Source: Halogranum rubrum (GTDB lineage: Archaea; Halobacteriota; Halobacteria; Halobacteriales; Haloferacaceae). Taken from it: 64,000 bases of DNA. The translations under genes were made by a program, and so were the position numbers. Location: assembly GCF_900114455.1 (NCBI RefSeq), contig NZ_FOTC01000005.1:148890-212889 (forward strand), in the 5' to 3' direction. Shown here piece by piece: positions 26,346 to 35,286 of this stretch (position 1 is the stretch's first letter; the number at the start of each line of letters is the position of its first letter). The notes beneath the pieces were generated by a model that had not been told where the DNA came from, did not search any database, and saw nothing but the letters and a program-made list of their open reading frames with translations.

Positions 26346-26897
26346 TCAGTTGCCGCCGGTGACCCAGTTCTCGATCCGGTCGGCGTGCGGGAAGAACTTC
26401 GAGTAGTCGTCGTGTTCGAACGACCCGAGATGGGTCTTGTCGAGCGTCTGGACGTGCGTGTACATCTTCTCTTCGCGCTTTGCGGCCTTGACACAGCCAG
26501 GAGCGTGACGGAGTTCGTACGACCCGGCGATGAGGATAGCTGCCTGCTTCTCGGGGTCCGAGAGGACGGTGAGAACGAACTCACGACCCTCGACTTCGTT
26601 TCGGAACACTTCGTACTGCGGGAACGCGCCCTCCTCGAACAGTTCGGCGAACTCCTCGGCTTTGTTGTTCGGGACGACGTGGGTCAGACCGAAACGGTCG
26701 TTGTCGCCCGACGACGGGTTCTCCGGTGCGGTGTGGCCGGCGGCGATGGTGACGGTCTGCCACCCCTCCGCTTCGAGTTCCTCGGCCATCGTGTCCATCT
26801 CGTCGAGTGTGGCTTGCCAGGCGTTCTTTCCGACTTCCGCACTGCCAGCGAGGCTCTCGGCGTAGTCCGGTTTGTCTCCCTCGGTGGTGTTTGGCAT
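26346..26897 (-). CDS. Conserved haloarchaeal protein, function unknown (resembles DUF7529)
   Basis: 183 acidic residues from ATG at 26897 (a GTG two codons earlier is the alternative). There is no signal peptide or membrane segment. Conserved-looking stretches are GWQTVTIAAGHTAPE, FRNEVEGREFVLTVLSD and YSKFFPHADRIENWV. I recall this type as a haloarchaeal family of unknown function (about DUF7529). Soluble cytoplasmic location is inferred. Confidence 0.7.
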   Translation of the reverse strand: MPNTTEGDKPDYAESLAGSAEVGKNAWQATLDEMDTMAEELEAEGWQTVTIAAGHTAPENPSSGDNDRFGLTHVVPNNKAEEFAELFEEGAFPQYEVFRNEVEGREFVLTVLSDPEKQAAILIAGSYELRHAPGCVKAAKREEKMYTHVQTLDKTHLGSFEHDDYSKFFPHADRIENWVTGGN

Positions 26898-26976
26898 ACT
26901 CACTCTTCGACGATGGATGCGGTAAAACGTGTCGAACTCTCAAAAACGCATTTCAGTCACACGCCAGCGCTCGGTC

Positions 26977-27372
26977 TCACACACTGCCGACACCGAACAC
27001 GAACTCCATCGCCGCCGAGGTTCCGAGGACGAACAGACTGGCGACGAACAGTTTCGCCCCCGTCGACAGTCGGTCTCTCGACGAGACGCGATACGTCTGG
27101 GGAATCGCTCGTTCGGCGAGTCGTTGGAGTCCTTTCGGCGTGTCTCTACGCGTGTCGCCGTCGTCGTCTTTCCACGGCTTCACCGGTTGGAGACTGAACG
27201 CACCGTAGCCGAACATGGCGAACCCCACGAAGAAGAGCAGATGCTTCGTCCCGACGAAGCCGCGTCCGAAGAGGAGGCTCACTACCGTCGACACGACGAA
27301 CAGCACCGCCGTCATGACGACTGCGTAGATGAGCGTGTCGAGCGCTTGGAGGCCGCGTCGTCGGCTGTTCAT
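26977..27372 (-). CDS. Small membrane protein, function unknown (resembles DUF7555)
   Basis: 131 residues with an N-terminal pair of helices (about 12-36 and 43-62) and a C-terminal helix (about 108-128). The middle is a charged cytoplasmic-type loop (WKDDDGDTRRDTPKGLQRLAER). It ends 80 nt before the preceding acidic protein gene and begins 5 nt after the ABC ATPase stop, so it may be the tail of the transporter operon. Confidence 0.7.
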   Translation of the reverse strand: MNSRRRGLQALDTLIYAVVMTAVLFVVSTVVSLLFGRGFVGTKHLLFFVGFAMFGYGAFSLQPVKPWKDDDGDTRRDTPKGLQRLAERAIPQTYRVSSRDRLSTGAKLFVASLFVLGTSAAMEFVFGVGSV

Positions 27373-27377
27373 CGAAG

Positions 27378-28712
27378 CTATCGGGTGAGCTGTTGTTCGT
27401 AGACGGTCTTCGGCTCGTCGTGTTCACCTTTGTGTCGGTGACAGAGACTCACACGACCCGTGTCGCCGACGACGTGGTGTTCTGGCTGTTCGACGTCGCA
27501 CTCGCTGCCGAACTCTTCGAGCAGATACTGGCGGGCCTCGTCGTCTTTGGTCGCCTGCACGTACTGCTCGACTTCGTCGATGTGCGTCTGGATACGCGGC
27601 GGCACGTCGACGTCGCCGAACAGTTCCTGGTGAATCTCGTTGATGTCGGAGAACCGCGTCTCCATCCCGAGCAGTTCCCGCGCACGGTCCGAGAGCGACT
27701 TCTCGGCACGCGAACGCTCGCGGAGGACTTCTCGGAGAATTTCGATGCGCAGCCACAACTCGTCGTCGAGGTCACGGTACTCCTCGGGGCGAATCTTCAC
27801 CGGACAGCGCGTACTGAACGGACAGCCCTGCGGCGGGTCGCGCGGGCTCGGCGGCGTCCCGCGGAGCGTAATGCGGTCACGGTTGGCTGTCGGGTCCGGT
27901 TCCGGAATCGCCGACAGCAGCGCGTGGGTGTAGGGGTTCGCCGGGTCGTCGAACAGCGCCTCGGTCGGACCGAGTTCCATGATGTTACCGAGATACATCA
28001 CGGCGACGCGGTCACAGATGTGCTGGACGACAGAGAGGTCGTGGGCGATGAACAGGTACGTGAGGCCGAACTCCTCTTGGAGGTCTTCGAGGAGGTTCAG
28101 AATCTTCGCCTGCACACTCACGTCGAGCGCCGAGACGGGTTCGTCGAGCACGATGAACTCCGGTTCGAGCGCGAGCGCACGAGCGATGCCGATACGCTGG
28201 CGTTGGCCGCCGGAGAACTGGTGGGGGTAGCGGTAGTAGTGCTCGGGTCGAAGCCCGACCGTGTCGAGCAGTTCTTTGACCTTCTGGCGGCGGTCTCGCG
28301 GCGACTCGATGTCGTGGACGTCGAGCGGTTCTTGGATGATCTCACCGATGGTCATCCGGTCGTTGAGACTCGACTCGGGGTCCTGAAAGACCATCTGGGA
28401 GTTCCGACGCCACTCTTTGAGCTCTGCACCCGAGATAGTCGTCGCGTCGGTGCCGTCGAACAGCACCTCGCCGTCGGTGGCTTCTTCGAGTTGGATGAGC
28501 GTCCGGCCGAGCGTCGACTTCCCACAGCCGGATTCGCCGACGAGACCCAACGTCTCGCCGCGGTTGATGTCGAAACTGACGCCGTCGACTGCCTTCACTG
28601 GCTGTCCACCGAAGAGACCGCTACCCTCGTAGTACTTCTTGAGGTTGCGGATCTGTACGAGCGGCTCACCGGATTGCGAACTCGTCGATTGCATACTCGC
28701 TTGGTTGCTCAT
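27378..28712 (-). CDS. Oligopeptide/dipeptide ABC transporter, ATP-binding protein (OppF/DppF type)
   Basis: 444 residues from ATG at 28712, next to the stop of the partner ATPase. Walker A is GESGCGKST, the signature is [16 protein letters not shown] and Walker B is [13 protein letters not shown]. The usual Cys-containing oligopeptide C-terminal domain is split: [12 protein letters not shown] is followed by about 100 mostly helical, charged residues before the closing SLCHRHKG, making the protein ~100 residues longer than typical. It powers peptide import with the DppD-type subunit. Confidence 0.93.
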   Translation of the reverse strand: MSNQASMQSTSSQSGEPLVQIRNLKKYYEGSGLFGGQPVKAVDGVSFDINRGETLGLVGESGCGKSTLGRTLIQLEEATDGEVLFDGTDATTISGAELKEWRRNSQMVFQDPESSLNDRMTIGEIIQEPLDVHDIESPRDRRQKVKELLDTVGLRPEHYYRYPHQFSGGQRQRIGIARALALEPEFIVLDEPVSALDVSVQAKILNLLEDLQEEFGLTYLFIAHDLSVVQHICDRVAVMYLGNIMELGPTEALFDDPANPYTHALLSAIPEPDPTANRDRITLRGTPPSPRDPPQGCPFSTRCPVKIRPEEYRDLDDELWLRIEILREVLRERSRAEKSLSDRARELLGMETRFSDINEIHQELFGDVDVPPRIQTHIDEVEQYVQATKDDEARQYLLEEFGSECDVEQPEHHVVGDTGRVSLCHRHKGEHDEPKTVYEQQLTR

Positions 28713-29785
28713 TGGTCGGCACCTCCCGTCGAACGGGATTCGTGGTATGCGACGGCCTCCGCCTGCGAACGGTCTTCGGGGTAGAGGAGACACGCCGCCG
28801 TGTGGTCGTGTGTGTTCTCGTCGACCGGGACGGACACCGGATGAACCTGCTCACACTCGTCGAACGCCTTCGGACATCGCGGTGCGAACCGACAGTACGT
28901 CGGTTGCTCGTTCGGTGTCGGGACGTCGCCTTCGATAGTCCACAGCCGTTCACCCTGGTCGTGGGTGCCCGGGATAGACCGGAGAAGCCCCTCCGTGTAG
29001 GGGTGTTTCGGCGTGCCGAACAGGTCGACAGCCGAGGCCGTCTCGACGACTTCGCCGGCGTACATCACGTTGACGCGGTCGGCGATCTCGGCGATGACGC
29101 CCATGTCGTGCGTGATGAACATGATGGCGAGGTCTCGCTCCTCCTGTAAGTCGTTGAGGAGTTCGAGAATCTGCGCCTGAATCGTGACGTCGAGTGCCGT
29201 CGTCGGTTCGTCACAGATGAGGAGTTCGGGGTCACACGCCAGTGCCATCGCGATGACGGCCCGCTGGCGCATCCCACCGGAGAACTGGTGGGGGTACTCG
29301 CGAATCCGCCGTCCAGCGTCGGGGATGCCGACGGCTTCGAGGAGTTCGATGGCTTCCTCGGTGGCCTCTTGTCCCGTGAGACCCTGGTGGAGTCGCAGCG
29401 ACTCTTTGATCTGGTTGCCGACGGTGTACACCGGGTTCAGCGACGTCAGCGGGTCCTGGAAGACCATCGCGATACCGTTCCCGCGAATCTTCCGCCACTG
29501 TTTCTGCGTCTTGCCGACGAGGTTCTCGCCTTTGAACTCGATGCTCCCGTTCTCGATACGACCGGGGCTCTCGACGAGTCCCATGATGGAGCGGGCGGTC
29601 ACCGACTTCCCGGAACCTGACTCGCCGACGATGCCGACGGTCTCACCGGGATAGATGTCGAAGCTGATGCCGTCGACGGCGCGGATGACCTCCTTGTCCG
29701 TGTAGAAGACGGTCCGGAGGTCCTGAATCGACAAGATTGGCTCTTCGCCGCTGCGGTCGCGTGTCGTCGTAGTCTGTGAACTCAT
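28709..29785 (-). CDS. Dipeptide/oligopeptide ABC transporter, ATP-binding protein (OppD/DppD type)
   Basis: 358 residues. Walker A is GESGSGKSV, the signature is [16 protein letters not shown] and Walker B is [13 protein letters not shown]. The C-terminal oligopeptide domain has the cysteine set [20 protein letters not shown] ... AACLL, which can hold an iron-sulfur cluster in relatives. It overlaps both neighbours by 4 nt (ATGA junctions), marking a tight operon. Confidence 0.95.
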   Translation of the reverse strand: MSSQTTTTRDRSGEEPILSIQDLRTVFYTDKEVIRAVDGISFDIYPGETVGIVGESGSGKSVTARSIMGLVESPGRIENGSIEFKGENLVGKTQKQWRKIRGNGIAMVFQDPLTSLNPVYTVGNQIKESLRLHQGLTGQEATEEAIELLEAVGIPDAGRRIREYPHQFSGGMRQRAVIAMALACDPELLICDEPTTALDVTIQAQILELLNDLQEERDLAIMFITHDMGVIAEIADRVNVMYAGEVVETASAVDLFGTPKHPYTEGLLRSIPGTHDQGERLWTIEGDVPTPNEQPTYCRFAPRCPKAFDECEQVHPVSVPVDENTHDHTAACLLYPEDRSQAEAVAYHESRSTGGADQ

Positions 29786-31248
29786 GCGCCGGACCCTCCT
29801 GCCATCGCTTCGGTGTTCTCGCCTTCGCCAGTCTTACTCTTCGGGTCGATAGCGTCGCGGATGCCGTCACCCAGTGCGTTGAACCCCGTCACGATGAGCG
29901 TGATGAGGAGACCGGGGATGAGCGAGATGTGCCACGAGGCACTCGCGACGTAAGGCTGCCCGTCGGAGATGATGCGGCCCCACTCGGGCGTCGGCGGGTT
30001 GATGCCGAGACCGAGGAACGACAGGCCGGCGACGGCGATGATGATGCCGCCGAGACTCATCGAGGTGTAGACGAGCATGTACCCGATGACGTACGGGGCC
30101 ATGTGCTTCTCCATGATGACGAACGGTTTCTGTCCGAAACTCTTCGCGGCGTCGATCCACTCTTGTTCTGCGGTCTGGAGTGCCGGACCACGGATGGCCC
30201 GCCAGAGGAACGGCCACTGCGTCAGGACGAAGATGCCGATCATCAACAGCGCCCCGTCGTAGAGTTCGGCGAACCACGTCCCTTGGAAGACGACCATCAC
30301 GAGGATGAGAATCATCAAGATGGGGAGCGCCTGAATCGAGTCAGAGGTCAGGATGACGATGAGGTCGGAGAGTCCCTTGTAGTAGGACGTGATCATCGCC
30401 AGTGCGAGTGCGATGATACCTGCGGCACCCATCGACGCCAGACCGATGCTCAGCGAGACCCTCGCACCGGTCGCCATGTTCGTAAAGAGGTCCTTCCCGT
30501 TGGTCGTCGTGCCGAACGGGTGGAACCGATTGTAGTCGTCGTACGTCCACGGCCCGAAGTTCTCACTTGCGGTCCCTTGTGACCCGGACCCGAGGTTCGC
30601 TTCACCGACGGTGATTTCGGCGACTTCGCCGTTCGACGTCCCGACCTCACCGTCCCAGTACTGGACACTGTTCGAGTAGGGGTCGAGGATGTTCGCCTCC
30701 ACCGTCGTCGGCCCGAGTGCGGGTGCGAAGATGGCCATGACGAGGAAGAGGAATACGATGACGAAGCCGAACTGTCCCCACGTGTGACCGCGGAGTCGGT
30801 CGACGACGTCGTCACGCGGCGTCCAATCGGCGTAACGGTAGTAGCGTCGGAAGCGGGTGTAGCCGTTCCACGCCCACGCGAACACGAGTGCGGCGTAGAC
30901 GTACACCAAGATGGTGCGGACGAGCCACGCGTACTTCGGTTCCAGACCGAGGAAGGTCGCTTCCCAGCCCTGTCCGTTCCAGTAGCCCTGATTCGGGATG
31001 ACGTCGCGCGAGAGCAACGTCGGGATACTCTTGACGAACGCTTCCAGCGCGTTCACTGCACCGATACCGGGGTTCCCCGGAATCAGGTTCACGATGAGGC
31101 TCAACAGGTCGACGAAGACGCCGACGAGTGCGCCGAACTCCATGGCGATGAGGAGTGCGCCGGCGAGGAGCCACACGAGTGCCGGTCGGGGGTTCTCGCT
31201 GATTCGCTGTCTGAGCGGTACCTCTTCGGTTTGTTGTGTGTTACTCAT
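29782..31248 (-). CDS. ABC transporter permease (DppC type) with extended N-terminus
   Basis: 488 residues, longer than the ~300 of bacterial DppC. About residues 25-60 and 105-130 add extra helices before the canonical core, which begins near GHTWGQFGFVIVFLFLVMAI. The HPFGTTTNGKDLFTNMATGARVSL stretch and the EAA loop (DAAKSFGQKPFVIMEKHMAP) identify it as the inner-membrane channel half. An extracytoplasmic loop (about 185-245) is rich in Gly, Glu and Asn. It sits between the two other membrane/ATPase genes of the operon. Confidence 0.93.
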   Translation of the reverse strand: MSNTQQTEEVPLRQRISENPRPALVWLLAGALLIAMEFGALVGVFVDLLSLIVNLIPGNPGIGAVNALEAFVKSIPTLLSRDVIPNQGYWNGQGWEATFLGLEPKYAWLVRTILVYVYAALVFAWAWNGYTRFRRYYRYADWTPRDDVVDRLRGHTWGQFGFVIVFLFLVMAIFAPALGPTTVEANILDPYSNSVQYWDGEVGTSNGEVAEITVGEANLGSGSQGTASENFGPWTYDDYNRFHPFGTTTNGKDLFTNMATGARVSLSIGLASMGAAGIIALALAMITSYYKGLSDLIVILTSDSIQALPILMILILVMVVFQGTWFAELYDGALLMIGIFVLTQWPFLWRAIRGPALQTAEQEWIDAAKSFGQKPFVIMEKHMAPYVIGYMLVYTSMSLGGIIIAVAGLSFLGLGINPPTPEWGRIISDGQPYVASASWHISLIPGLLITLIVTGFNALGDGIRDAIDPKSKTGEGENTEAMAGGSGA

Positions 31249-31251
31249 TGG

Positions 31252-32298
31252 TTAGCTCTGGTCGTAGCCGACGCGGGGGTCGATGATCGTGTACAGGAAG
31301 TCCTGTAGGATGTTCGTTCCCACCAAGATGAGGATGAAGATGAACATGAGCGACCCCACGAGTGGGAGGTCACCCTGGATGGCCGCCTGGAAGAACAGCC
31401 AGCCGAGTCCGTTGATCGCGAACACCGTCTCGACGAGGACGGACCCGCCGATGAGCAGGAACGCCTCGCCGGTGATGATGGGGACGAGCGGAATGAGTGC
31501 GTTCCGGAAGACGTGCTTCCAGACGATGGTTCGGTTCGAGACGCCTTTCGCACGGGCGGTCTCGACGTAGTTCGAGTTGATGGTCTCGAGCACTGCGGTT
31601 CGGCCGATACGCATCTCGTTGCCCATCGACGAGGAACCGAGGACGATTGCCGCGGGTGCGATCTGTTTGATCGCACCGATCAACTGCGGCCACGTGTCTC
31701 CCGGATTCGTGAGAAGTGCGAGCGGTTCGGACATGAACGCCAGCGACGGCGGCGTCACGACGTTCGTCTGAACGAGCCAACTCGACCACTCGAAGCCGAA
31801 GAGGAGGTCTTCGGACTGCGAGAGAACGCTCACGAAGATAATCGCGAGCCAGAAGTTCGGCATCGCCCGCCAGACGATACCACCGAAGGATGCGGTGTAG
31901 TCACTGAACGTGTTGGGGTTCAGCCCAGCGTAGAAGCCGAGCGGAATCCCGACGAACAGTGCGATGAGCACCGACCAGAAGCCGAGCCAGATGGTTCGCG
32001 GGGCGTGTATCAGGATAAGTTCGTAGGCAGTACGTCCGGGGCCGATGACCCACGAGTTACCGAGGTCGAAGGTGAACAACTGAAAGAGGAAGTCGAAGTA
32101 CTGTTGCCATAGCGGTTGGGTGAGTCCGAGTTGCTCACGTATACGGTCGTACGCGGCGGGGTCTCCCGTCGGTCCCAGAATGGCCGCTGCGGGGTCGAGC
32201 GGGCCAAGTCTGATGATCATGAACGTGACGGTCGTCCCGAACAGCACCACGGGAATCGACAGCAGTATCCGCCGGAGGAAATACTGCCACCGACTCAT
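31252..32298 (-). CDS. ABC transporter permease (DppB type)
   Basis: 348 residues with the DppB N-terminus YFLRRILLSIPVVLFGTTVTF, six predicted helices and the EAA-like loop NYVETARAKGVSNRTIVWKH that docks to the ATPase. It pairs with the DppC-type subunit encoded 3 nt downstream to form the peptide channel. Confidence 0.95.
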   Translation of the reverse strand: MSRWQYFLRRILLSIPVVLFGTTVTFMIIRLGPLDPAAAILGPTGDPAAYDRIREQLGLTQPLWQQYFDFLFQLFTFDLGNSWVIGPGRTAYELILIHAPRTIWLGFWSVLIALFVGIPLGFYAGLNPNTFSDYTASFGGIVWRAMPNFWLAIIFVSVLSQSEDLLFGFEWSSWLVQTNVVTPPSLAFMSEPLALLTNPGDTWPQLIGAIKQIAPAAIVLGSSSMGNEMRIGRTAVLETINSNYVETARAKGVSNRTIVWKHVFRNALIPLVPIITGEAFLLIGGSVLVETVFAINGLGWLFFQAAIQGDLPLVGSLMFIFILILVGTNILQDFLYTIIDPRVGYDQS

Positions 32299-32483
32299 GG
32301 AACGACCCTCTGTTGTGCCATACCACAGGTCATACTATGCGTTTGTTTTCGAATCGTCATGGTTATGTCTTCCGTTTTGCTTCGTGCAACCTTTGCCCAT
32401 ACTTTTCAGTAAACGGGGCCGTATGCGGTCTCTAATCGCCGAATCGTCTAAAAAATGGTCGCTAGACCAACGGTCTTTTTATA
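32299..32483. other. Intergenic region between the binding-protein and permease genes
   Basis: 185 bp of AT-richer sequence with no gene. A T-rich stretch on the minus strand after the binding-protein stop could attenuate transcription so that more binding protein than permease is made, which is usual in such operons. Confidence 0.3.
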
Positions 32484-34343
32484 TTATTTGTTCCGCTCGC
32501 TGAGCGTCGCCTCGTTGTACATCTGGCGACTCGGGCCCATGCCACCGTGTGGTGCCACGTCGAGCCAGTCGTACCAGAAGCGCTCGCCGAGCGAGTGGTA
32601 GATCGGCAGGAAACCGACGTCTTCCCAGTTCGCTTCCTCGATTTGGACGTAGGCTTCCGCACGTGCGCTCGCTGCCGAGTCCGTCGGTGCGAGGTTCTCC
32701 GAGACCGTCGTCCAGGCGTCTGATGCTGCCTGTGCCTCGCTGCCCGTCTCCGAGCTCCAGTTGATGTAGGAGGTCGGGGCCGGCTGCGAGGTGTCGGTTT
32801 GCGGCGGGTTGAGCAGCTGGAGGAAGTTGTCCGCTGCGGGCCAGTCAGCGATCCAGCCCAGCGTGTAGACTTCCATGTTGCCGTTGCGACCGCGCTTGAG
32901 CAGCGTCGAGAAGGGTGCCTTCTCGATGCTCATGTCGATGTGCGCCGACTGCAGCTGGTCGCGCAGAATCTTCGCCATGTCTTCCCAGGTCGTCGACTGG
33001 TACTGGGTCCACTGAACTTCGTACATGTTGTCGGGACCGTAGCCAGCCTCTTCCATGACCTGACGGGCCTGGTCGAGCTGCGACTCGTTGTATCCGTACG
33101 GGTAGCTGCCTTCGGCGTGGCTGGTGTACTCCTGTGCTCCGCCCGGGTAGATGGACGGCGGCGTGAAGTGGTACGCAGGCTCGCCACGGCTCTTGAAGAC
33201 TTCCTGAACCATCGTCTGCTGGTTCAGCGCGTAGGCGAACGCCTGGCGAACCGGCTTCGGGACGGCTTCCATGTTGAAGCCGATGTAGTAGGCCGAAATC
33301 TCGGGGACGGACATGTAGTTGGCCGTCTTTCCGTTCCGCATCGGACCGTACGTACCGATGCTGCGACCTTCGTCGTCCTCCGACTCGATGGAGATGTTGT
33401 CGGCGTTGTACTCCGAGGACGGAATCGCGATGATGTCGGCGTTACCGTTCTGACCGTAGTTGAACAGTGCCTGGGTGTCCTCGATGATCTGCCAGTGGAT
33501 ACCCTCGGTCTTGGCGACCGTACCGTAGTAGTCCTCGTACTTGCTGACTTCGACGGACGTTCCCTTCTCCCACGATTCGAACTTGTAGGGGCCACAGCCG
33601 ACCGGGTTGTTGGCGAACTGGTTGTACTCCATCTCGCCTTCGAACCCTTCGACGTCGCCGACGATGCCTTCCGGAACCGCCGCGAAGGAGGTGTAGGCGA
33701 GCATCTCGAGGGAGGCGTGGAACGCCTGTGCGAGCGTGATTTCGAGGGTCTTCTCGTCGACAGCCTCGACGCCGAGGGTGCCGGGCTTGTAGACTTCCGA
33801 CTCTTCGCCGTCTTGGGTCACTGTCTCGGTCTCGTGGGCGACGCCCAGCGAGTCGAGGATGAAGTAGGACCGACGGCTGTTGTCGGACGCTGCGAGGCGC
33901 TCGAACGAGTAGACGAAGTCGCTCGCCGTGAGGTCCTTACCGTTGTGGAACGTCGCGTCGTTGAGCGTGAACGTGTAGGTCTTGTAGTCGTCGGAGACTT
34001 CGTACTCCGAGGCGAGAAGTTGCTCGACCGTTGCCTCACCGTCCGGGTACATCATCAGCGCGTCGTACGTCTGCTGAATGACTACCCCACCCGCGGTACC
34101 CGTGTTGGCGACGGGGTCGAGGGTCTCGATAGAGGAGTTGGTGAGCTGAATGTAGTTCTCTTTGACGTCGCGGTCGGAGCCACCGCCAGTGCTCCCGTTA
34201 CCGCTCTGGTTTCCGCTACCGCCATCTGCTGGCGTCTCCTCGTCGTCGTTACCACCGGTACATCCGGCGATGGCGACGGCCGAGGCTGCACCACCCGTCG
34301 CTTGCAGGAAGCGACGGCGTGAAAGGCTGTTATTGTCTGTCAT
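32484..34343 (-). CDS. Peptide ABC transporter substrate-binding lipoprotein (SBP_bac_5 family)
   Basis: 619 residues. The Tat signal SLSRRRFLQATGGAASAVAI leads to the lipobox AGC, followed by an acidic Gly/Ser/Asn linker, so the protein is exported folded and lipid-anchored. The mature part has family landmarks such as YIQLTNSSIETLDPVANTG, LNDATFHNGKDLTASDFVYS and VGCGPYKFESWEKGTS. It captures di/oligopeptides (or related solutes) for the permeases downstream. AGGAGGAG stands 4 nt before the ATG. Confidence 0.95.
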   Translation of the reverse strand: MTDNNSLSRRRFLQATGGAASAVAIAGCTGGNDDEETPADGGSGNQSGNGSTGGGSDRDVKENYIQLTNSSIETLDPVANTGTAGGVVIQQTYDALMMYPDGEATVEQLLASEYEVSDDYKTYTFTLNDATFHNGKDLTASDFVYSFERLAASDNSRRSYFILDSLGVAHETETVTQDGEESEVYKPGTLGVEAVDEKTLEITLAQAFHASLEMLAYTSFAAVPEGIVGDVEGFEGEMEYNQFANNPVGCGPYKFESWEKGTSVEVSKYEDYYGTVAKTEGIHWQIIEDTQALFNYGQNGNADIIAIPSSEYNADNISIESEDDEGRSIGTYGPMRNGKTANYMSVPEISAYYIGFNMEAVPKPVRQAFAYALNQQTMVQEVFKSRGEPAYHFTPPSIYPGGAQEYTSHAEGSYPYGYNESQLDQARQVMEEAGYGPDNMYEVQWTQYQSTTWEDMAKILRDQLQSAHIDMSIEKAPFSTLLKRGRNGNMEVYTLGWIADWPAADNFLQLLNPPQTDTSQPAPTSYINWSSETGSEAQAASDAWTTVSENLAPTDSAASARAEAYVQIEEANWEDVGFLPIYHSLGERFWYDWLDVAPHGGMGPSRQMYNEATLSERNK

Positions 34344-34347
34344 CCCA

Positions 34348-34355
34348 CTCCTCCT
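34348..34355 (-). promoter_or_regulatory. Strong ribosome-binding site of the binding-protein gene
   Basis: AGGAGGAG on the minus strand ends 4 nt before the ATG at 34343. A TATA-like TTTATCC lies about 20 nt further up. Confidence 0.5.
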
Positions 34356-34541
34356 TTTTGATGGGTCCGGATAAATTTACCGTATTCACACGATAGTCCG
34401 TAATACTTCCAATGTGTCCTCTTTCCGTGGTTCGGTACACCATACCCAACCACTCATTGCTCCCGAAGTAAGAACCCGTCGTAGGCTAAAATCGTCGCTT
34501 CACTCATAATCCAGAGACAATTCTGCCTGAATTTCGACGCG

Positions 34542-34547
34542 TTTATA
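34542..34547 (+). promoter_or_regulatory. TATA box of the 54-residue protein gene
   Basis: TTTATA lies 25-30 nt before the ATG at 34572, giving a leaderless transcript. Confidence 0.5.
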
Positions 34548-34571
34548 TGGTTGTGATAGTGAGTAACATAC

Positions 34572-34736
34572 ATGGCGACAGACACGACTGCCATCGACGT
34601 GTCGGCTCCCGAGGTCATGGCCTCGGTGGACTCCACTTCCGCATCGGCGGAGTTCATTATCGCCGATATTACCTGCGACAACGCGTGGGTGTCGGTCCGG
34701 GCCGACGACGCGCCGTTGCTCGACGACTGGCGGTAG
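34572..34736 (+). CDS. Small acidic haloarchaeal protein, 54 residues (resembles DUF7556)
   Basis: The frame MATDTTAIDVSAPEVMASVD...ends in DDAPLLDDWR. The EFIIADITCDNAWVSV centre and the DDWR end match a small haloarchaeal family I recall as DUF7556, of unknown function. The TATA box sits at leaderless distance. It is divergent from the peptide transporter operon. Confidence 0.7.
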   Translation: MATDTTAIDVSAPEVMASVDSTSASAEFIIADITCDNAWVSVRADDAPLLDDWR

Positions 34737-34853
34737 TCGACGAGTCGCCACGTTCTCCGTTTTACTCACCCCGTCGAGCGACTGCACTCTCCTGTCTCCG
34801 ATGTAGTAGCTCAAACGGTAGGATTTTTGTCGCCGTCTCCCGTCGCTCGGGCT

Positions 34854-35273
34854 ATGAACTACCGGGAAGTCACTGCGAGTCGTGAGTTCGTCGCCCGACT
34901 CGAACACGGTGCGGACTGGCGCGAGGAGATCGAGGAGTTCGCTGCCCGCGAAGGCATCGATTCCGCGTGGTTCACCGCCATGGGCGCCGTCCAAGACGCC
35001 GACGTCTGGTTCTACGACCAAGACGACCAAGAGTACCAGTCGGTGACGTTCGAGGAACCGCTCGAAGTCGCCTCTTGCGTCGGCAACGTCTCGCTACTCG
35101 ACGGTGAGCACTTCGCTCACACACACGTCGTGCTCTCGCGTCGCAGCGGGCAGGCACTCGCTGGCCACCTCAACGCCGCCACCGTCTTCGCCGGCGAACT
35201 CCACCTCCGCGCGTTCGACGAGCCGCTGGAACGCGAACACGACGACGTGACCGACCTCGACCTGTGGCTGTGA
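34854..35273 (+). CDS. PPC/DUF296-domain DNA-binding protein
   Basis: 139 residues from ATG at 34854. The DUF296/PPC fold is recognisable by EFAAREGIDSAWFTAMGAVQ, GEHFAHTHVVLSRRSGQALAGH and the final FDEPLEREHD. In bacteria and archaea this domain stands alone, forms trimers and binds a metal through histidines such as those in FAHTHVVLS; DNA binding is known for the plant AT-hook versions. It lies 13 nt before polC and may be co-transcribed. Confidence 0.85.
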   Translation: MNYREVTASREFVARLEHGADWREEIEEFAAREGIDSAWFTAMGAVQDADVWFYDQDDQEYQSVTFEEPLEVASCVGNVSLLDGEHFAHTHVVLSRRSGQALAGHLNAATVFAGELHLRAFDEPLEREHDDVTDLDLWL

Positions 35274-35286
35274 GTCGCCCCAGCCT

